Positions 46,689-59,300 of a stretch of 64,000 nucleotides of DNA are shown here, piece after piece. A program made the translations under genes and the position numbers. Under the pieces are notes generated by a model that did no database searches, was not told where the DNA came from, and saw nothing but the letters and a program-made list of their open reading frames with translations. Positions within the stretch are counted from its first letter, which is position 1; each line of letters starts with the position of its first letter. This DNA comes from an uncultured Saprospiraceae bacterium (GTDB lineage: Bacteria > Bacteroidota > Bacteroidia > Chitinophagales > Saprospiraceae): the NCBI GenBank assembly GCA_937941765.1, contig CALDGQ010000011.1, forward strand, positions 54,688 to 118,687, given 5' to 3'.

Positions 46689-46734
46689 GTCAGTTTGATG
46701 ATGGGTATCTTGATGCGGTGTTTCCTTCACTTGA

Positions 46735-46945
46735 GTTTATACCGTTCCGTTGGAACTACGAGGATTCTAGTTCCAACGGAACGGCATAAACACCCAAATA
46801 TGGGAATATCTTATATCAATTTAGTGAATGGATGCTCCCATCACTCTGGATTATATCGTTCCGTTGGAACTACGAGAATTCTAGTTCCAACGGAACGGTA
46901 TAAACACCCAAATATGGGAAAATCCCATATCAATTTAGTGAAGGG
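46735..46945. repeat. Two copies of a 114-base palindromic repeat (REP/BIME-like)
   Basis: Each copy has CGTTCCGTTGGAACTA, a short spacer and TAGTTCCAACGGAACG forming a 16- to 17-bp perfect inverted repeat, followed by TAAACACCCAAATATGGGA and CATATCAATTTAGTGAA-like sequence. The cores begin at 46743 and 46857, giving a 114-base period. An ATATGGGA-aaa-TCCCATAT palindrome lies at ~46912-46930. An open frame of 100 codons crosses both copies but merely translates the repeat. It abuts the end of the sortilin-like gene. Confidence 0.75.
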
Positions 46946-46969
46946 AAAATCCCATATCATTTTACAATA

Positions 46970-49900
46970 CTACTCATTCCGTTTCACCCGCTCATAATCC
47001 TTAAACAAAGAATATTCAACACGCTCCACACGTTCTCGATAAGCCTTCCAATCATTCTCGAAAAAATGATTAATTCGATCAATGGTTTTATTGATTTCTT
47101 GCTTAGCAGTTTTAACAGCAATAATAGCGGTATCATGTGGTTTATCTACAATATCTCCAAGATAAGTTGTTGTTCCCCAAAGATGACTGCCCAGTCTTTT
47201 AGTGACACTATCGATTCCTTTAAATCCTTCTGGTTGAAAATAAATTTCAGAAAAAACTCGAATACTATCATTCATCACTTTACTTAGATCCTTTATTTCG
47301 GTTTGGATACTGTCGACTACATTGACCATTTGCGCATCGACTAAGGCAGTTGTTTTTTTTGCTTCCACCAATTTTTGGGAAGCATCCGCTGCATTATTAA
47401 TCACCTCATAAAATTCGACATAAGCATCATATCTAGCTTGCAAATCTGAATCTTTCAAATTGCTTCTCGGGTCTTTATGAACCGTTACATAAGTGGAATC
47501 TTTTTCATCACCGAGCGACATGATTAATTTATATTTTCCAGGAACGACAGCAATTCCTGAAGGCAGCTCTTCGTCTTCTTTAGGTGCCTTTTGGGAAGGG
47601 TAGTGAACACCATCTCTTCTCATATTCCAACGAACGATATTGATACCATCTTCTTTTAATTTAGAATAATAAGTTCGGATCGTATCATTTTTACTATTCA
47701 ATACTTTGATGGTAAATTTGTCTTTTTTCTTATCTTTCTTTCCTTTAGACTTTTCTTTCTTTTTATCTGGATCATCATGCATAGGTATGATGTCTTTCTT
47801 CGATTTTTTCTTTTTACCTTTTTTTGTTTCCTCCGATTTTTTGGTCTTTTCCTTTTTGGCTTTCCAAACTGCGATTCCAGGACTGCGACTCTTATTTTGT
47901 CCAGAAAAATTGGCTTGTGCAACAAAACGTACCCCTGAATATGATTTGAACGGAACCCGGTAGCCATCTGCTTCATTCAAGATTTTTAGTTTTGACTTAA
48001 CAATATTCTTGTCCTTAGCAAGTGCTCGAAGCGGTCGGATGTCATCCAAAACATAAGCTGCACGACCAAAAGTACCAATGATTAAATCATGCGCTCTAGG
48101 ATGAATTTTTAAATCAATGGTTGGAACAGATGGGAAATTATGTTTCCATTGCGTCCATTTTTGGCCACCATTAAAAGAGTAAAACAAACCTCTATCAGTA
48201 CCAAGAAAAAGCAGATTATTTTGTACAGGATCTTGAACAATAGTGTGACAATATCCATTCACTTTATTTTCATCAACAATACGATTCCATGTCGCACCGT
48301 AATTGGTTGTGTGATAAACGTAAGGGGTGAAATCATTTCTACGATAATTATTGGCAACTGCAAAAGCTTCTCCTGCTTTTGATTTGGATAATTCAATTTG
48401 AGGGAAATAACTCCCCCGAGGTAAACCAGACATACTAGCTGAGGTGTTGGTCCAATTTTTACCGCCATCTTTGCTCACTTGCAATTTTCCATCATCTGTT
48501 CCAACATAAATAACCGATTCATCAACAGGGCTAGGCGCGATACAAGTAATGGTTGTATGATTTTCTGCTTGAGTTGCATCAATAGTCAAACCACCGGAAA
48601 TATGTTGTTTTTGTTTGGTCGTATCATTAGTAGTTAAGTCAGGAGAAATAATCTCCCAAGAAGAACCACAGTCCGAACTTTTATGAACAAATTGGCTACC
48701 AAAATAGACGCCACATTTTTCAAAAGGGTTGAGCGCAATTGCTGCATTCCAATTGAAACGTAATTTTTCACCATCAGGATGAAGCGGACGAATCATTTTA
48801 CTATCTCCCGTTTCAAAATCGAGATAATTAACCCAGCCACCTTGAGACATAGCATATCCGAAACGAGCATTATCTTTATCAAAAACAACATCAAAACCAT
48901 CTCCAAACAACACCTCTTGCCAATCTGAATTAACAATGCCACCACGTTTCCAACTATATCCTGGCCCAACCCAAGAACCATTGTCTTGCATACCACCGCC
49001 AATCTGATAAGGAATCGACATGTCATGGTTGATGTGATAGAATTGCGCTAATGGTAGGTTTTCGATAAACCGCCAATTTTTTCCACCATCCCTAGAAATA
49101 TTGAGCCCGCCATCATTTCCGTCGATCATGTAGTTTGGATTAGAAGGATGAATCCAGAATGCATGATGGTCAGGGTGTACATTGTTACCATAATCCATAA
49201 TGGTCTCAAAGGTCTTTCCACCATCTTCACTTTTGGAAACATAGGACCACAAGTTGAAAATTCGATTTTCATTACTTGGATCGACATATAATTCAGCATA
49301 GTAGAATGGTCGATTCCCTATATTTTTTTCTGAGACGAGTTCCCATTTTTCACCACCATCGGTAGATTTATACAAGCCATTTTTCTTGGCTTCGATCAAA
49401 GCATAAATCAAATTAGGTTTTGAAGGCGCAATGGCTAGTCCGATTCTTCCCAGCTCCCCTTTTGGTAATCCATCTTTACTAGTGATTTTTTTCCAATTTT
49501 CTCCACCATCATAAGTCAAATGAAGTGCAGATCCTTCACCACCAGAATTAAAAGTCCATGGCTTTCTGCCGTATTCCCACATTGCTACCAACAGCTTGTT
49601 AGGATTGGTAGGGTCGATAACCATATCGGCAACACCAGTTTCATTGTTGGTGTAAAGAATTTTTTTCCAAGTCTTACCACCATCGGTAGTTTTAAAAACA
49701 CCTCGTTCTTCGTTGGGACCCCAAATCGAGCCCATCGCTCCGACATAAACCGTATTAGGATCACTCGAACTAATTAGGATTCGATGGATTGTTTTCGTTT
49801 TTTCCAATCCCATCAACTTCCAGGTTTTACCACCATCGATAGACTTGTAAATTCCTTCACCACTATTATGAGAATTTCTAGGATTTCCTTCCCCTGTACC

Positions 49901-50209
49901 AACCCAAATTTCACTAGGATTATTTTGATTGATTTTCAATGCACCTACGGACTGAACAGGTTGCTTGTCAAAAATCGGTTCCCAATCGATCCCTCCACTT
50001 TCAGATTTCCAGACACCACCGGATGCAGCACCGATAAAAATTCGATCAGGATTGCTTAGATCGACATCAATTGCTGTAACACGTCCACTCATTCCAGCTG
50101 GACCGATGCTTCTCATTTTCATGCCTTTCAGCAATTCTGGATCTATATCTTGCGAGAAAAGATGGGGCGATAATAATAGAAATGCAAATACAAAATTGAA
50201 TATTCTCAT
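46970..50209 (-). CDS. Sortilin-like/BNR-repeat secreted protein (VPS10-type propeller)
   Basis: 1,079 residues. Signal peptide MRIFNFVFAFLLLSPHLFSQ. Residues ~30-760 contain many Asp-box (BNR) repeats, for example SIDGGKTWK, TTDGGKTWK, SEDGGKTFE and SKDGGKNWT, typical of sortilin/VPS10-type ten-bladed propellers. Similar Bacteroidota proteins are often labelled glycosyl hydrolase, though I see no proven catalytic motif. Residues ~781-831 form a Lys-rich low-complexity insert (KKGKKKKSKKD, KGKKDKKKD). The C-terminal ~200 residues look helical (YEVINNAADASQKLVEAK, YSLFKDYERVKRNE). No T9SS sorting domain is seen, so it is likely periplasmic or released. The stop lies just beyond the palindromic repeats. 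Confidence 0.88.
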   Translation of the reverse strand: MRIFNFVFAFLLLSPHLFSQDIDPELLKGMKMRSIGPAGMSGRVTAIDVDLSNPDRIFIGAASGGVWKSESGGIDWEPIFDKQPVQSVGALKINQNNPSEIWVGTGEGNPRNSHNSGEGIYKSIDGGKTWKLMGLEKTKTIHRILISSSDPNTVYVGAMGSIWGPNEERGVFKTTDGGKTWKKILYTNNETGVADMVIDPTNPNKLLVAMWEYGRKPWTFNSGGEGSALHLTYDGGENWKKITSKDGLPKGELGRIGLAIAPSKPNLIYALIEAKKNGLYKSTDGGEKWELVSEKNIGNRPFYYAELYVDPSNENRIFNLWSYVSKSEDGGKTFETIMDYGNNVHPDHHAFWIHPSNPNYMIDGNDGGLNISRDGGKNWRFIENLPLAQFYHINHDMSIPYQIGGGMQDNGSWVGPGYSWKRGGIVNSDWQEVLFGDGFDVVFDKDNARFGYAMSQGGWVNYLDFETGDSKMIRPLHPDGEKLRFNWNAAIALNPFEKCGVYFGSQFVHKSSDCGSSWEIISPDLTTNDTTKQKQHISGGLTIDATQAENHTTITCIAPSPVDESVIYVGTDDGKLQVSKDGGKNWTNTSASMSGLPRGSYFPQIELSKSKAGEAFAVANNYRRNDFTPYVYHTTNYGATWNRIVDENKVNGYCHTIVQDPVQNNLLFLGTDRGLFYSFNGGQKWTQWKHNFPSVPTIDLKIHPRAHDLIIGTFGRAAYVLDDIRPLRALAKDKNIVKSKLKILNEADGYRVPFKSYSGVRFVAQANFSGQNKSRSPGIAVWKAKKEKTKKSEETKKGKKKKSKKDIIPMHDDPDKKKEKSKGKKDKKKDKFTIKVLNSKNDTIRTYYSKLKEDGINIVRWNMRRDGVHYPSQKAPKEDEELPSGIAVVPGKYKLIMSLGDEKDSTYVTVHKDPRSNLKDSDLQARYDAYVEFYEVINNAADASQKLVEAKKTTALVDAQMVNVVDSIQTEIKDLSKVMNDSIRVFSEIYFQPEGFKGIDSVTKRLGSHLWGTTTYLGDIVDKPHDTAIIAVKTAKQEINKTIDRINHFFENDWKAYRERVERVEYSLFKDYERVKRNE

Positions 50210-50375
50210 AGCTGTTGTTCTTTTATTGTGAAGATATTAAAAATATATTATCGTAGGAATGACAATTAATTTCGTGTATACCTTATAATAGCAGCTTAAT
50301 ATAAGTTAATTTTACAATATCACATTTTATTCAATTCCCTTTGAGCTTATCTTTTTTTGGCCCAAACTTTAATAG

Positions 50376-53300
50376 ATGATTTCAAGACTTGCTGTATTCT
50401 TTTGCATGATGTCGATAGCAATGAGCCATCCGCAAACCCTTCCTTCTTTTGAAATATTTGATGACGTTTCGAAGTTTGATATTTCAAGCAGTGAACTTTT
50501 ACATTTTCAAATCAGTGGTTTTGAAAAATCAAAAACTTATCAAATTTTATTTCCGAAAAATGAAATTGACGTTGCTGATTTTACAATAGGGGAAAATAAA
50601 GTTAGCCCAATGTTAATGCGGAATTCTCTTAAGATAGTAGCGGATAAAAGTGTAATAGAATTTCAATATTCTAACAATAAGATTTCTAAAATCAGCGATT
50701 CGCAATTAATGGTTGTGGATTGTATGGATTGTGAGCCTCCGGTAAAATTAAAAATGGATGTTATAAGTGCAGATTGGAGCTATTCGCCAGAAGAATTGGT
50801 AACTGATGTTTTTATTGGAGGTGGATGCTTTGATGTTTCAAATGTTCAATATCAAGGACGTAATAGACAAAAGGGATTTTTTACTGGAGGTGGTACCTCC
50901 ATCAATATGGATGAAGGTGTAATTCTATCAACTGGAAGAGTGAATGATGCAAGTGGTCCAAATAGTTCAACGAGTACGACTTGGGATTATAGTTTCTTTC
51001 CAGATTTTGATAGTGATTTGAATGATGTTACGGGAGACTTTATATATGATGCTGTTATTCTAGAGTTTGATTTTGTACCTACAGCACCTATGATTTCTTT
51101 CGATTATGTTTTCGCATCTGAAGAGTATTGCGAGTATGCAGGATCAGAATATAATGATGTATTTGGATTTTTTATTTCAGGTCCAGGTATTGCTGGTCCT
51201 TTCACTGGTGGTGCTGAAAATATCGCAATCATTCCTGGGACGACAGACCCTGTTACGATTAATAATGTAAATAATTATTCCAATTCCGCATTTTATGTCA
51301 ACAATGAAGACGTAGAAACAGTACCTGCTGGTAGCGCTGATCCAAGTGCTTGTATTTCTCCAACTAATCCGCAAACACCCAATGATATAGAATACGATGG
51401 GTATACAGTTTCATTAAGCGCCATCGCAAATGTGATTCCATGTGAGACATATCATATTCGTTTAGCATTAGCAGATGTGGTAGATGAAACTTACGACTCC
51501 GCTGTTTTTTTAAAAGCGAATAGTTTTAATGGAGGAGGAACTGCAACTTTAACAGCAAGTTTCCCACCGACTGGGACCAATGAAGTTTATGAAGGATGTG
51601 GAGATGGATTTTTTATTTTTGAAAGGGAGACAGGAGACATTAATGAAGACTTTGTCATCAATATCAATATTTCAGGAGCGAGTACAGCTACTGAAGGAGT
51701 TGACTATGCTGTACTTCCGACATCAGTTACGATTCCAGCAGGTCAAACTCAAATATCGATTCCAGTAACTGTTTTTCAAGATGGGCTCATCGAAGGCTCA
51801 GAAACTATTATTTTGCAATTTGATAATTCATGTTCATGTAGTACCATTGATACGGAGATGATTATTTTGGATACGCAACCTTTTGAAGTAGAATCAGAAA
51901 TAATTGTTGAATGTGCAAGTGCAAATGTTGTTATAATACCTTCTATTTCAGACGGCATTCCTGACTTTACTTACAATTGGTCAACAAATGATTCATCACC
52001 AACCATTACGGTTCCTGCAACTTCAGGAACTTCCTACCAGGTAACGATAACAGATGCATGTGGTAATACAGCAGAAGCAAATTATGATATCGAAGGTGGT
52101 GAAGCACCCGAAACACCAGTTGTTTCTGGTACTCTTTCTGCATGTCCGGGATTAGAATTTTATATGTTGGACAATCCACCAACAAGTACCAGCACAACTA
52201 TTGAATGGACAATTCCGGCAGATGCTGTATTAAATGGTGATATAAATAGTAGTACTATTCAAATTGATTGGACTAACTCAAATGGTGGGCAAGTTTGTGT
52301 AAGTTATACAAATGATTGTGGAGATGTTGAGGATTGTATTGATATTGTTATAGAAGATGTTGCAGAGCCAACAATTTCAGGAGAAGCGCTGATCTGTCCA
52401 GGGTCGGAGTTGGAGCAAACCTATACTACTGAATTTGATGCTGATAATAGCTATTCATGGACAGTAATTGGTGGTACTATTGAGGGTGGGCAGGGTACGG
52501 AAGAGCTTGAGGTAGAGTGGGGAACGGTTTTGCCTTACGTAGTTTGTGTTGAAGTTACTTCAGATTGTGGCGTGGAGCAGGTTTGTTTACCGGTTAGTAT
52601 TATTGAAGAATTAACTTGTGATGATGGAGATTGTAGCAACGGAATAGAAATTTGGAATCCGACCACTTGTGTTTGTGATGTAGATAATACAATTCCTGAC
52701 TGTAATGACGATGATTGTTCAACATTAGATGAATTTAACACGACAACCTGCATTTGTGATAACACACCAATTCCGCCTCCAGATTGCGATGATGATGATT
52801 GTTCAACAGAAGATAGTTATGATGAAGCAACTTGTCTATGTGAGCATACGCCAATTCCACCACCAGATTGTGATGATGATGACTGTACAACTTTGGACAA
52901 TTTTGATGGCAGCACCTGTTTGTGCGAAAATATTCCTTTACCACCATTAGATTGTGATGATGATGATTGTACTACTTTAGATATTTTTAATGACGTAACC
53001 TGTCTTTGTGAAAACACGCCAATTCCACCATTAGATTGTGATGATGATGATTGTACTACAATAGATGAATTTAACGAGGACACCTGTCTATGCGAGAATA
53101 CACCGATACCACCACCAGATTGTGATGACGATGATTGTTCAACTTTGGATGAATTCAACGGAGCAACTTGTGAATGTGAATACAGTGTTATTCCACCATT
53201 GGATTGCGAGGATAATGATTGCAATACGATTGATACCTATAATGAAGATACTTGTGAGTGTGAGTATGAAAACATCCCACCTCTTGATTGTGATGATGAT

Positions 53301-56300
53301 GATTGCTCAACATTAGATGAATTCAATGCAGCAACTTGCGAGTGTGAATACAGTACAATTCCACCATTAGATTGTGATGATGATGATTGTGGTACTGTTG
53401 ATACTTTTAATGAAGTGACTTGTGAATGTGAGTACGAAAATATTCCACCACTCGAATGTGACGACGATGATTGTAGCACACTAGATACTTATAACGACCT
53501 TACTTGTGAATGTGAGTATGAAAATATTCCACCTTTGGTATGTGATGATGATGATTGTAGGACGGAGGATAAGTACAATGATGTTACTTGCGAGTGTGAA
53601 TATGAAAATATTCCACCTTTGGTATGTGATGATGATGATTGTAACACAACAGATACGTACAATGAATTAACTTGTGAATGTGAGTTTGACCTTATCCCAG
53701 AACCAGATTGTGATGATGATGATTGTACCACATTGGATACTTATAATAACCTTACTTGTGAATGTGAATACGAACCGACACCGATTCCTGATTGCGATGA
53801 CTTTAATTGTAACACGGAAGATGCCTATGATGAAATAGCGTGCGAGTGTGTTTATATAAATCTACCGCCACTAGATTGTGATGATAATGATTGTACTACT
53901 TTTGATCTTTATAACTCTTCAACCTGTGAGTGTGAGTACCAAAATCTTCCACCACTAGATTGTGATGATTTCGATTGTAACACGCTAGATACGTATGATG
54001 AAGATATATGTGAATGTGTATATGAAAATGTCCCTCCACCAGAGTGTGATGATTTTGATTGTACGACCACAGATATTTATGATGATTTTCTATGCGAATG
54101 CGTTTATACAGTTGATCCTCCTGTAGATTGTGATGATTTTGATTGTAACACTATAGATACGTTTAATTCAGATCTTTGTGAGTGTGAATATGAAAATATC
54201 CCTCCACCAGAGTGTGATGATTTCGATTGTACGACCACAGATATTTATGATGATTTTCTATGCGAATGTGTTTATGTAAGTGATCCTCCTGTAGATTGTG
54301 ATGATTTTATTTGTGAAACCATAGACACCTACAATCCAGATATATGTGAGTGTGAATATGAATCGATTCCGCCACCAGAATGTGATGACAATGATTGTAC
54401 AACTTCAGATTTTTATGACGATGTAGATTGTGAGTGTGTTTATATTTCTAATCCTCCAGTTGATTGTGATGACAATGATTGCAGTACATTTGATACTTTC
54501 AGTAATATTACTTGTGAATGCGAATATGAAAATATCCCAGACCCAGAATGTGATGACAACAATTGTACAACTTTAGATACTTATAATACTGACATTTGCG
54601 AATGTGAATATGAAAATATCTCACCACCTGATTGCGATGATAATTGTTCCAATACCTCAGATTCTTATAATGCAGCAACTTGTGAATGCGAAAATATATT
54701 AACACCACCAAATTGCGATGATGCATGTGAGTATACTGTTGATACTTATAATGAAATAACTTGTGAATGTGATAATATATTAGATCAGCCAGATTGTGAT
54801 GATGGTTGTGCAGATACAGTTGATAGTTTTAGTGAAGCAACTTGTGCATGTGAAAATATTTTGGATCAACCAGATTGTGATGATAATGATTGCTTAACTG
54901 CGGATACTTATAATGTAGCAACTTGTTCTTGTGAATATAGCCCGATTACACCAGGTGCTTGTAATGATAATTGCGAATTCACAATCGATACTTATGATGC
55001 AGATTTGTGTGAATGTGTCTACACGTTGGTGATTCCAGACTGTAATGATGATTGTGCTTATACAAATGATAGTTATAATGACCAAACTTGTGCTTGTGAA
55101 AATATTTTAACCACACCGGATTGTGATGACAATTGTTCAAATACAGCCGATTCCTATAATGTAGTGAATTGTGAATGTGAGAATATTTCAACTCCACCAA
55201 ATTGTGATGATAATTGTGATGCTACAACCGATGTGTACGATCCAGTCTTATGCGAATGTGTGTACACCTTAGTTCCACCAAATTGTGATGACAATTGCGA
55301 ATTCACAGTTGATACTTTTAACGAAACCACGTGTCTATGCGAAAATAATTTAGTAGTCCCAGATTGCAATGATAATTGTGATAACACAGCAGACACGTAC
55401 AATCAAGTAACTTGTGTATGCGAAAATATATTAACGGTGCCAGATTGCAATGACAACGATTGCTTAACGGCGGATGTCTATAATGAATTAACGTGTTCTT
55501 GCGAATACAGTCCAATCACACCAGGTGCGTGTGATGATAATTGTGATGCTACAACCGATGTGTACGATCCCGTCTTATGCGAATGTGTGTACACCTTAGT
55601 TCCACCAGATTGTGATGACAATTGCGAATTCACAGTCGATACATTCAATGAAACCACGTGTCTATGCGAAAATAATTTGGTGGTCCCAGATTGCAACGAT
55701 AATTGTGACAACACAGCAGACATGTACAATCAAGTAACCTGTGCATGTGAAAATATATTAACGGTGCCAGATTGCAATGACAACGATTGCTTAACAGCCG
55801 ATGTGTACAATGAATTAACGTGTTCTTGCGAATACAGTCCAATTACGCCAGGAGCATGTGATGATAATTGTGATGCTACAACCGATGTTTACGATCCAGT
55901 CTTATGCGAGTGCGTGTACACCTTAGTTCCACCAAATTGTGATGACAATTGCGAATTCACAGTCGATACATTCAATGAAACCACGTGTCTATGCGAAAAT
56001 AATTTAGTAGTCCCAGATTGTAATGATAATTGTGATAACACAGCAGACACGTACAATCAAGTAACTTGCGAATGCGAAAATGTACTAACGGTCCCAGATT
56101 GCAATGACAACGATTGCTTAACGGCGGATGTATATAATGAATTAACGTGTTCTTGCGAATACAGTCCAATTACGCCAGGAGCATGCGATGATAATTGTGA
56201 TGCTACAACCGATGTTTACGATCCAGTCTTATGCGAGTGTGTGTACACCTTAATACCACCAAATTGCGATGACAATTGTGAATTCACAGTTGATACATTC

Positions 56301-59300
56301 AATGAAACCTCGTGTCAGTGCGAAAATAATTTAGTAGTACCAGATTGTAACGATAATTGTGATAACACAGCAGACACGTACAATCAAGTAACTTGTGCAT
56401 GCGAAAATATATTAACGGTGCCAGATTGCAATGACAACGATTGCTTAACGGCGGATGTGTTCAATGAAGCAACATGCGAGTGTGAAAACAATCCAATTAC
56501 ACCGAGTGCATGTGATGACAATTGTGATTATACAACCGATGTGTACGATCCAGTGTTGTGTGAATGTGTTTATACCTTAACGGTCCCAGATTGCGATGAT
56601 GATGATTGCTTAACAGCCGATGTGTATAATGAAGCAACATGTGAGTGCGAGAACAATCCAATTACACCAGGTGCGTGTGATGACAATTGTGATTACACAA
56701 CCGATGTGTACGATCCAGTGTTGTGTGAATGTGTTTATACCTTAACGGTCCCAGATTGCGATGATGATGATTGCTTAACAGCGGATGTATATAATGAAGC
56801 AACATGTGAGTGTGAGAACAATCCAATTACGCCAGGCGCATGTGATGACAATTGTGATTACACAACTGATGTGTACGATCCAGTTTTATGTGAATGTGTG
56901 TATACCTTAACGGTCCCAGATTGCGATGATGATGATTGCTTAACAGCCGATGTATATAATGAAACAACATGCGAGTGTGAGAACAATCCAATTACGCCAG
57001 GCGCGTGTGATGATAATTGTGATTATACAACTGATGTGTACGATCCAGTGTTGTGTGAATGTGTTTATACATTAACGATACCAGATTGCGATGATGATGA
57101 TTGCTTAACAGCCGATGTATATAATGAAGCAACATGTGAGTGTGAGAACAATCCAATTAAGCCAGGTGCGTGTGATGACAATTGTGATTACACAACCGAT
57201 GTGTACGATACAGTGTTGTGTGAATGTGTGTATACATTAACGATACCAGATTGTAATGATGATTGTGAATTTACAACAGATACATTCAACGAAACGACCT
57301 GTGAGTGTGAGAATATTTTAGTGATTCCAGATTGTAATGACAATTGTGGTAACACTACTGATACGTATATTGAAGCAAGCTGCGAATGTGAAAATATTTT
57401 AACGATACCAGATTGCGATGACAACGATTGCTTAACAGCGGATGTATATAATGAGGCAACATGCGAGTGTGAGAACAATCCAATTACGCCCGGTGGGTGT
57501 GATGACAATTGTGATTACACAACCGATGTGTACGATCCAGTTTTATGTGAATGTGTTTATACACTGATGCCACCAGATTGTGATGATAATTGTGTGCATA
57601 CAACAGATACATTCAACGAAACGACCTGTGAATGTGAAAATGAATTGGTGGTTCCTGATTGTACTGATGATTGTCAATTCACGTTAGATAGTTATGATGA
57701 AGCAACTTGTGAATGTGTAAATGAATTACAGGTGCCAGATTGTGATGATAATTGTGATAACACTACAGATACGTATAATGAAACGAGCTGCGAATGTGAA
57801 AATACCTTAACGGTCCCAGATTGCGATGACAACGATTGCTTAACAGCCGATGTATATAATGAAGCAACATGTGAGTGTGAGAACAATCCAATTACGCCAG
57901 GTGCGTGTGATGACAATTGTGATTACACAACCGATGTGTACGATCCAGTATTATGTGAATGCGTGTATACTTTAACACCACCTAACTGCGATGATAATTG
58001 CGAATTTACAATTGATACCTTCAATGAAGCTACTTGTGAATGCGAGAATAATCTCGTAATTCCAGACTGTGATGATAATTGTGATAACACTACAGATACG
58101 TATAATGAAACACTTTGCGAATGCGAAAACATTTTGAACATCCCAGATTGTGATGACAACGATTGTTTAACAACAGATAGTTATAATGAATTGACTTGCG
58201 AATGCGATTACACTCCAATCACACCAGGAGCATGTGATGACAATTGTGAATACACAACAGATATCTACGATCCGGTCTCATGTGAATGCGTTTATACTTT
58301 GACACCACCAGATTGTAATGATAATTGCCAATACACACTCGATGTTTTCAATGAAGCAATGTGTATGTGTGAAAATACTTTGACTGTGCCAGCATGTGAT
58401 GACGGTATTTGCGAAAATGGATTTGAAACATGGAATGAATCAATTTGTGAATGCGAAATTACACCAGCGATACTAGGATGTACCGATCCAGCCGAACCAA
58501 ACTATGATCCTTTGGCGGATTGTGATGATGGCAGTTGTGGATGTATAGAGCCAGCACCTCCAATCGGTTTGAGTCCGGTAGTATATTGTTCAGGTGAGGA
58601 GATACCTCATCTATCTGCTAATAATCCAGGAGGAGATTTTGAAATAATATGGATGGATGAAAATGGAGTAGAGTTGAGCACTGGAATGATTTACAATCCT
58701 CAAATGGAAGGAGCCTATCAAGCTGTTGTTGTCGATTTGGCAACCGGTTGTGTGTCAGAAAGTGTAAGTGTTACGGTGACAGAAATTCAATTACCTGTTA
58801 CTTTATTATTACAAGATAGTGCGACACTGGACTGTATTTCAGCTACGTTTACAATTGATGCTTCTGGTTCAACCTCTGGTCCTGATTATGAATATCAATG
58901 GAATGGTCCCGATGAAGAGGCATTAGCTAACATCCCAATTGTAACGGTTGCGATTGAAGGAGTCTATAACTTAACAATTACGGATTTGATCAATGGTTGT
59001 AGCAGTTCAGATGAAATCGTGATTCTTGATAATGTCGAATATCCGCTGCTAGAAATTGATATGCCTGATACATTAGATTGTAATGTTGGAGAGGTGTCAC
59101 TTAGTGGATTTGGTTCACAACAAGGCGCGTTTATTTCAAATTATTGGATTGGACCAAATGGCCTTACGGATACAATAAGTAACGCAATTAATGGAGTTGC
59201 AACTCAAGTTGGAACTTACACGTTTTATGGTTATGATAGTTCAAATAGTTGTGTAAACAATGTTACAGTAGAAGTAGTAGGAGATTTTGCTTCTCCAATT

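Noticed and set aside
46695..46997. 100-codon open frame
   Set aside because: It is only the translation of the two 114-base palindromic repeats and overlaps the end of the sortilin-like gene.
52535..58159. Many minus-strand open frames of 60-135 codons
   Set aside because: Antisense shadows of the Cys/Asp-rich modules; GAT/TGT-rich codons rarely give stops in reverse.
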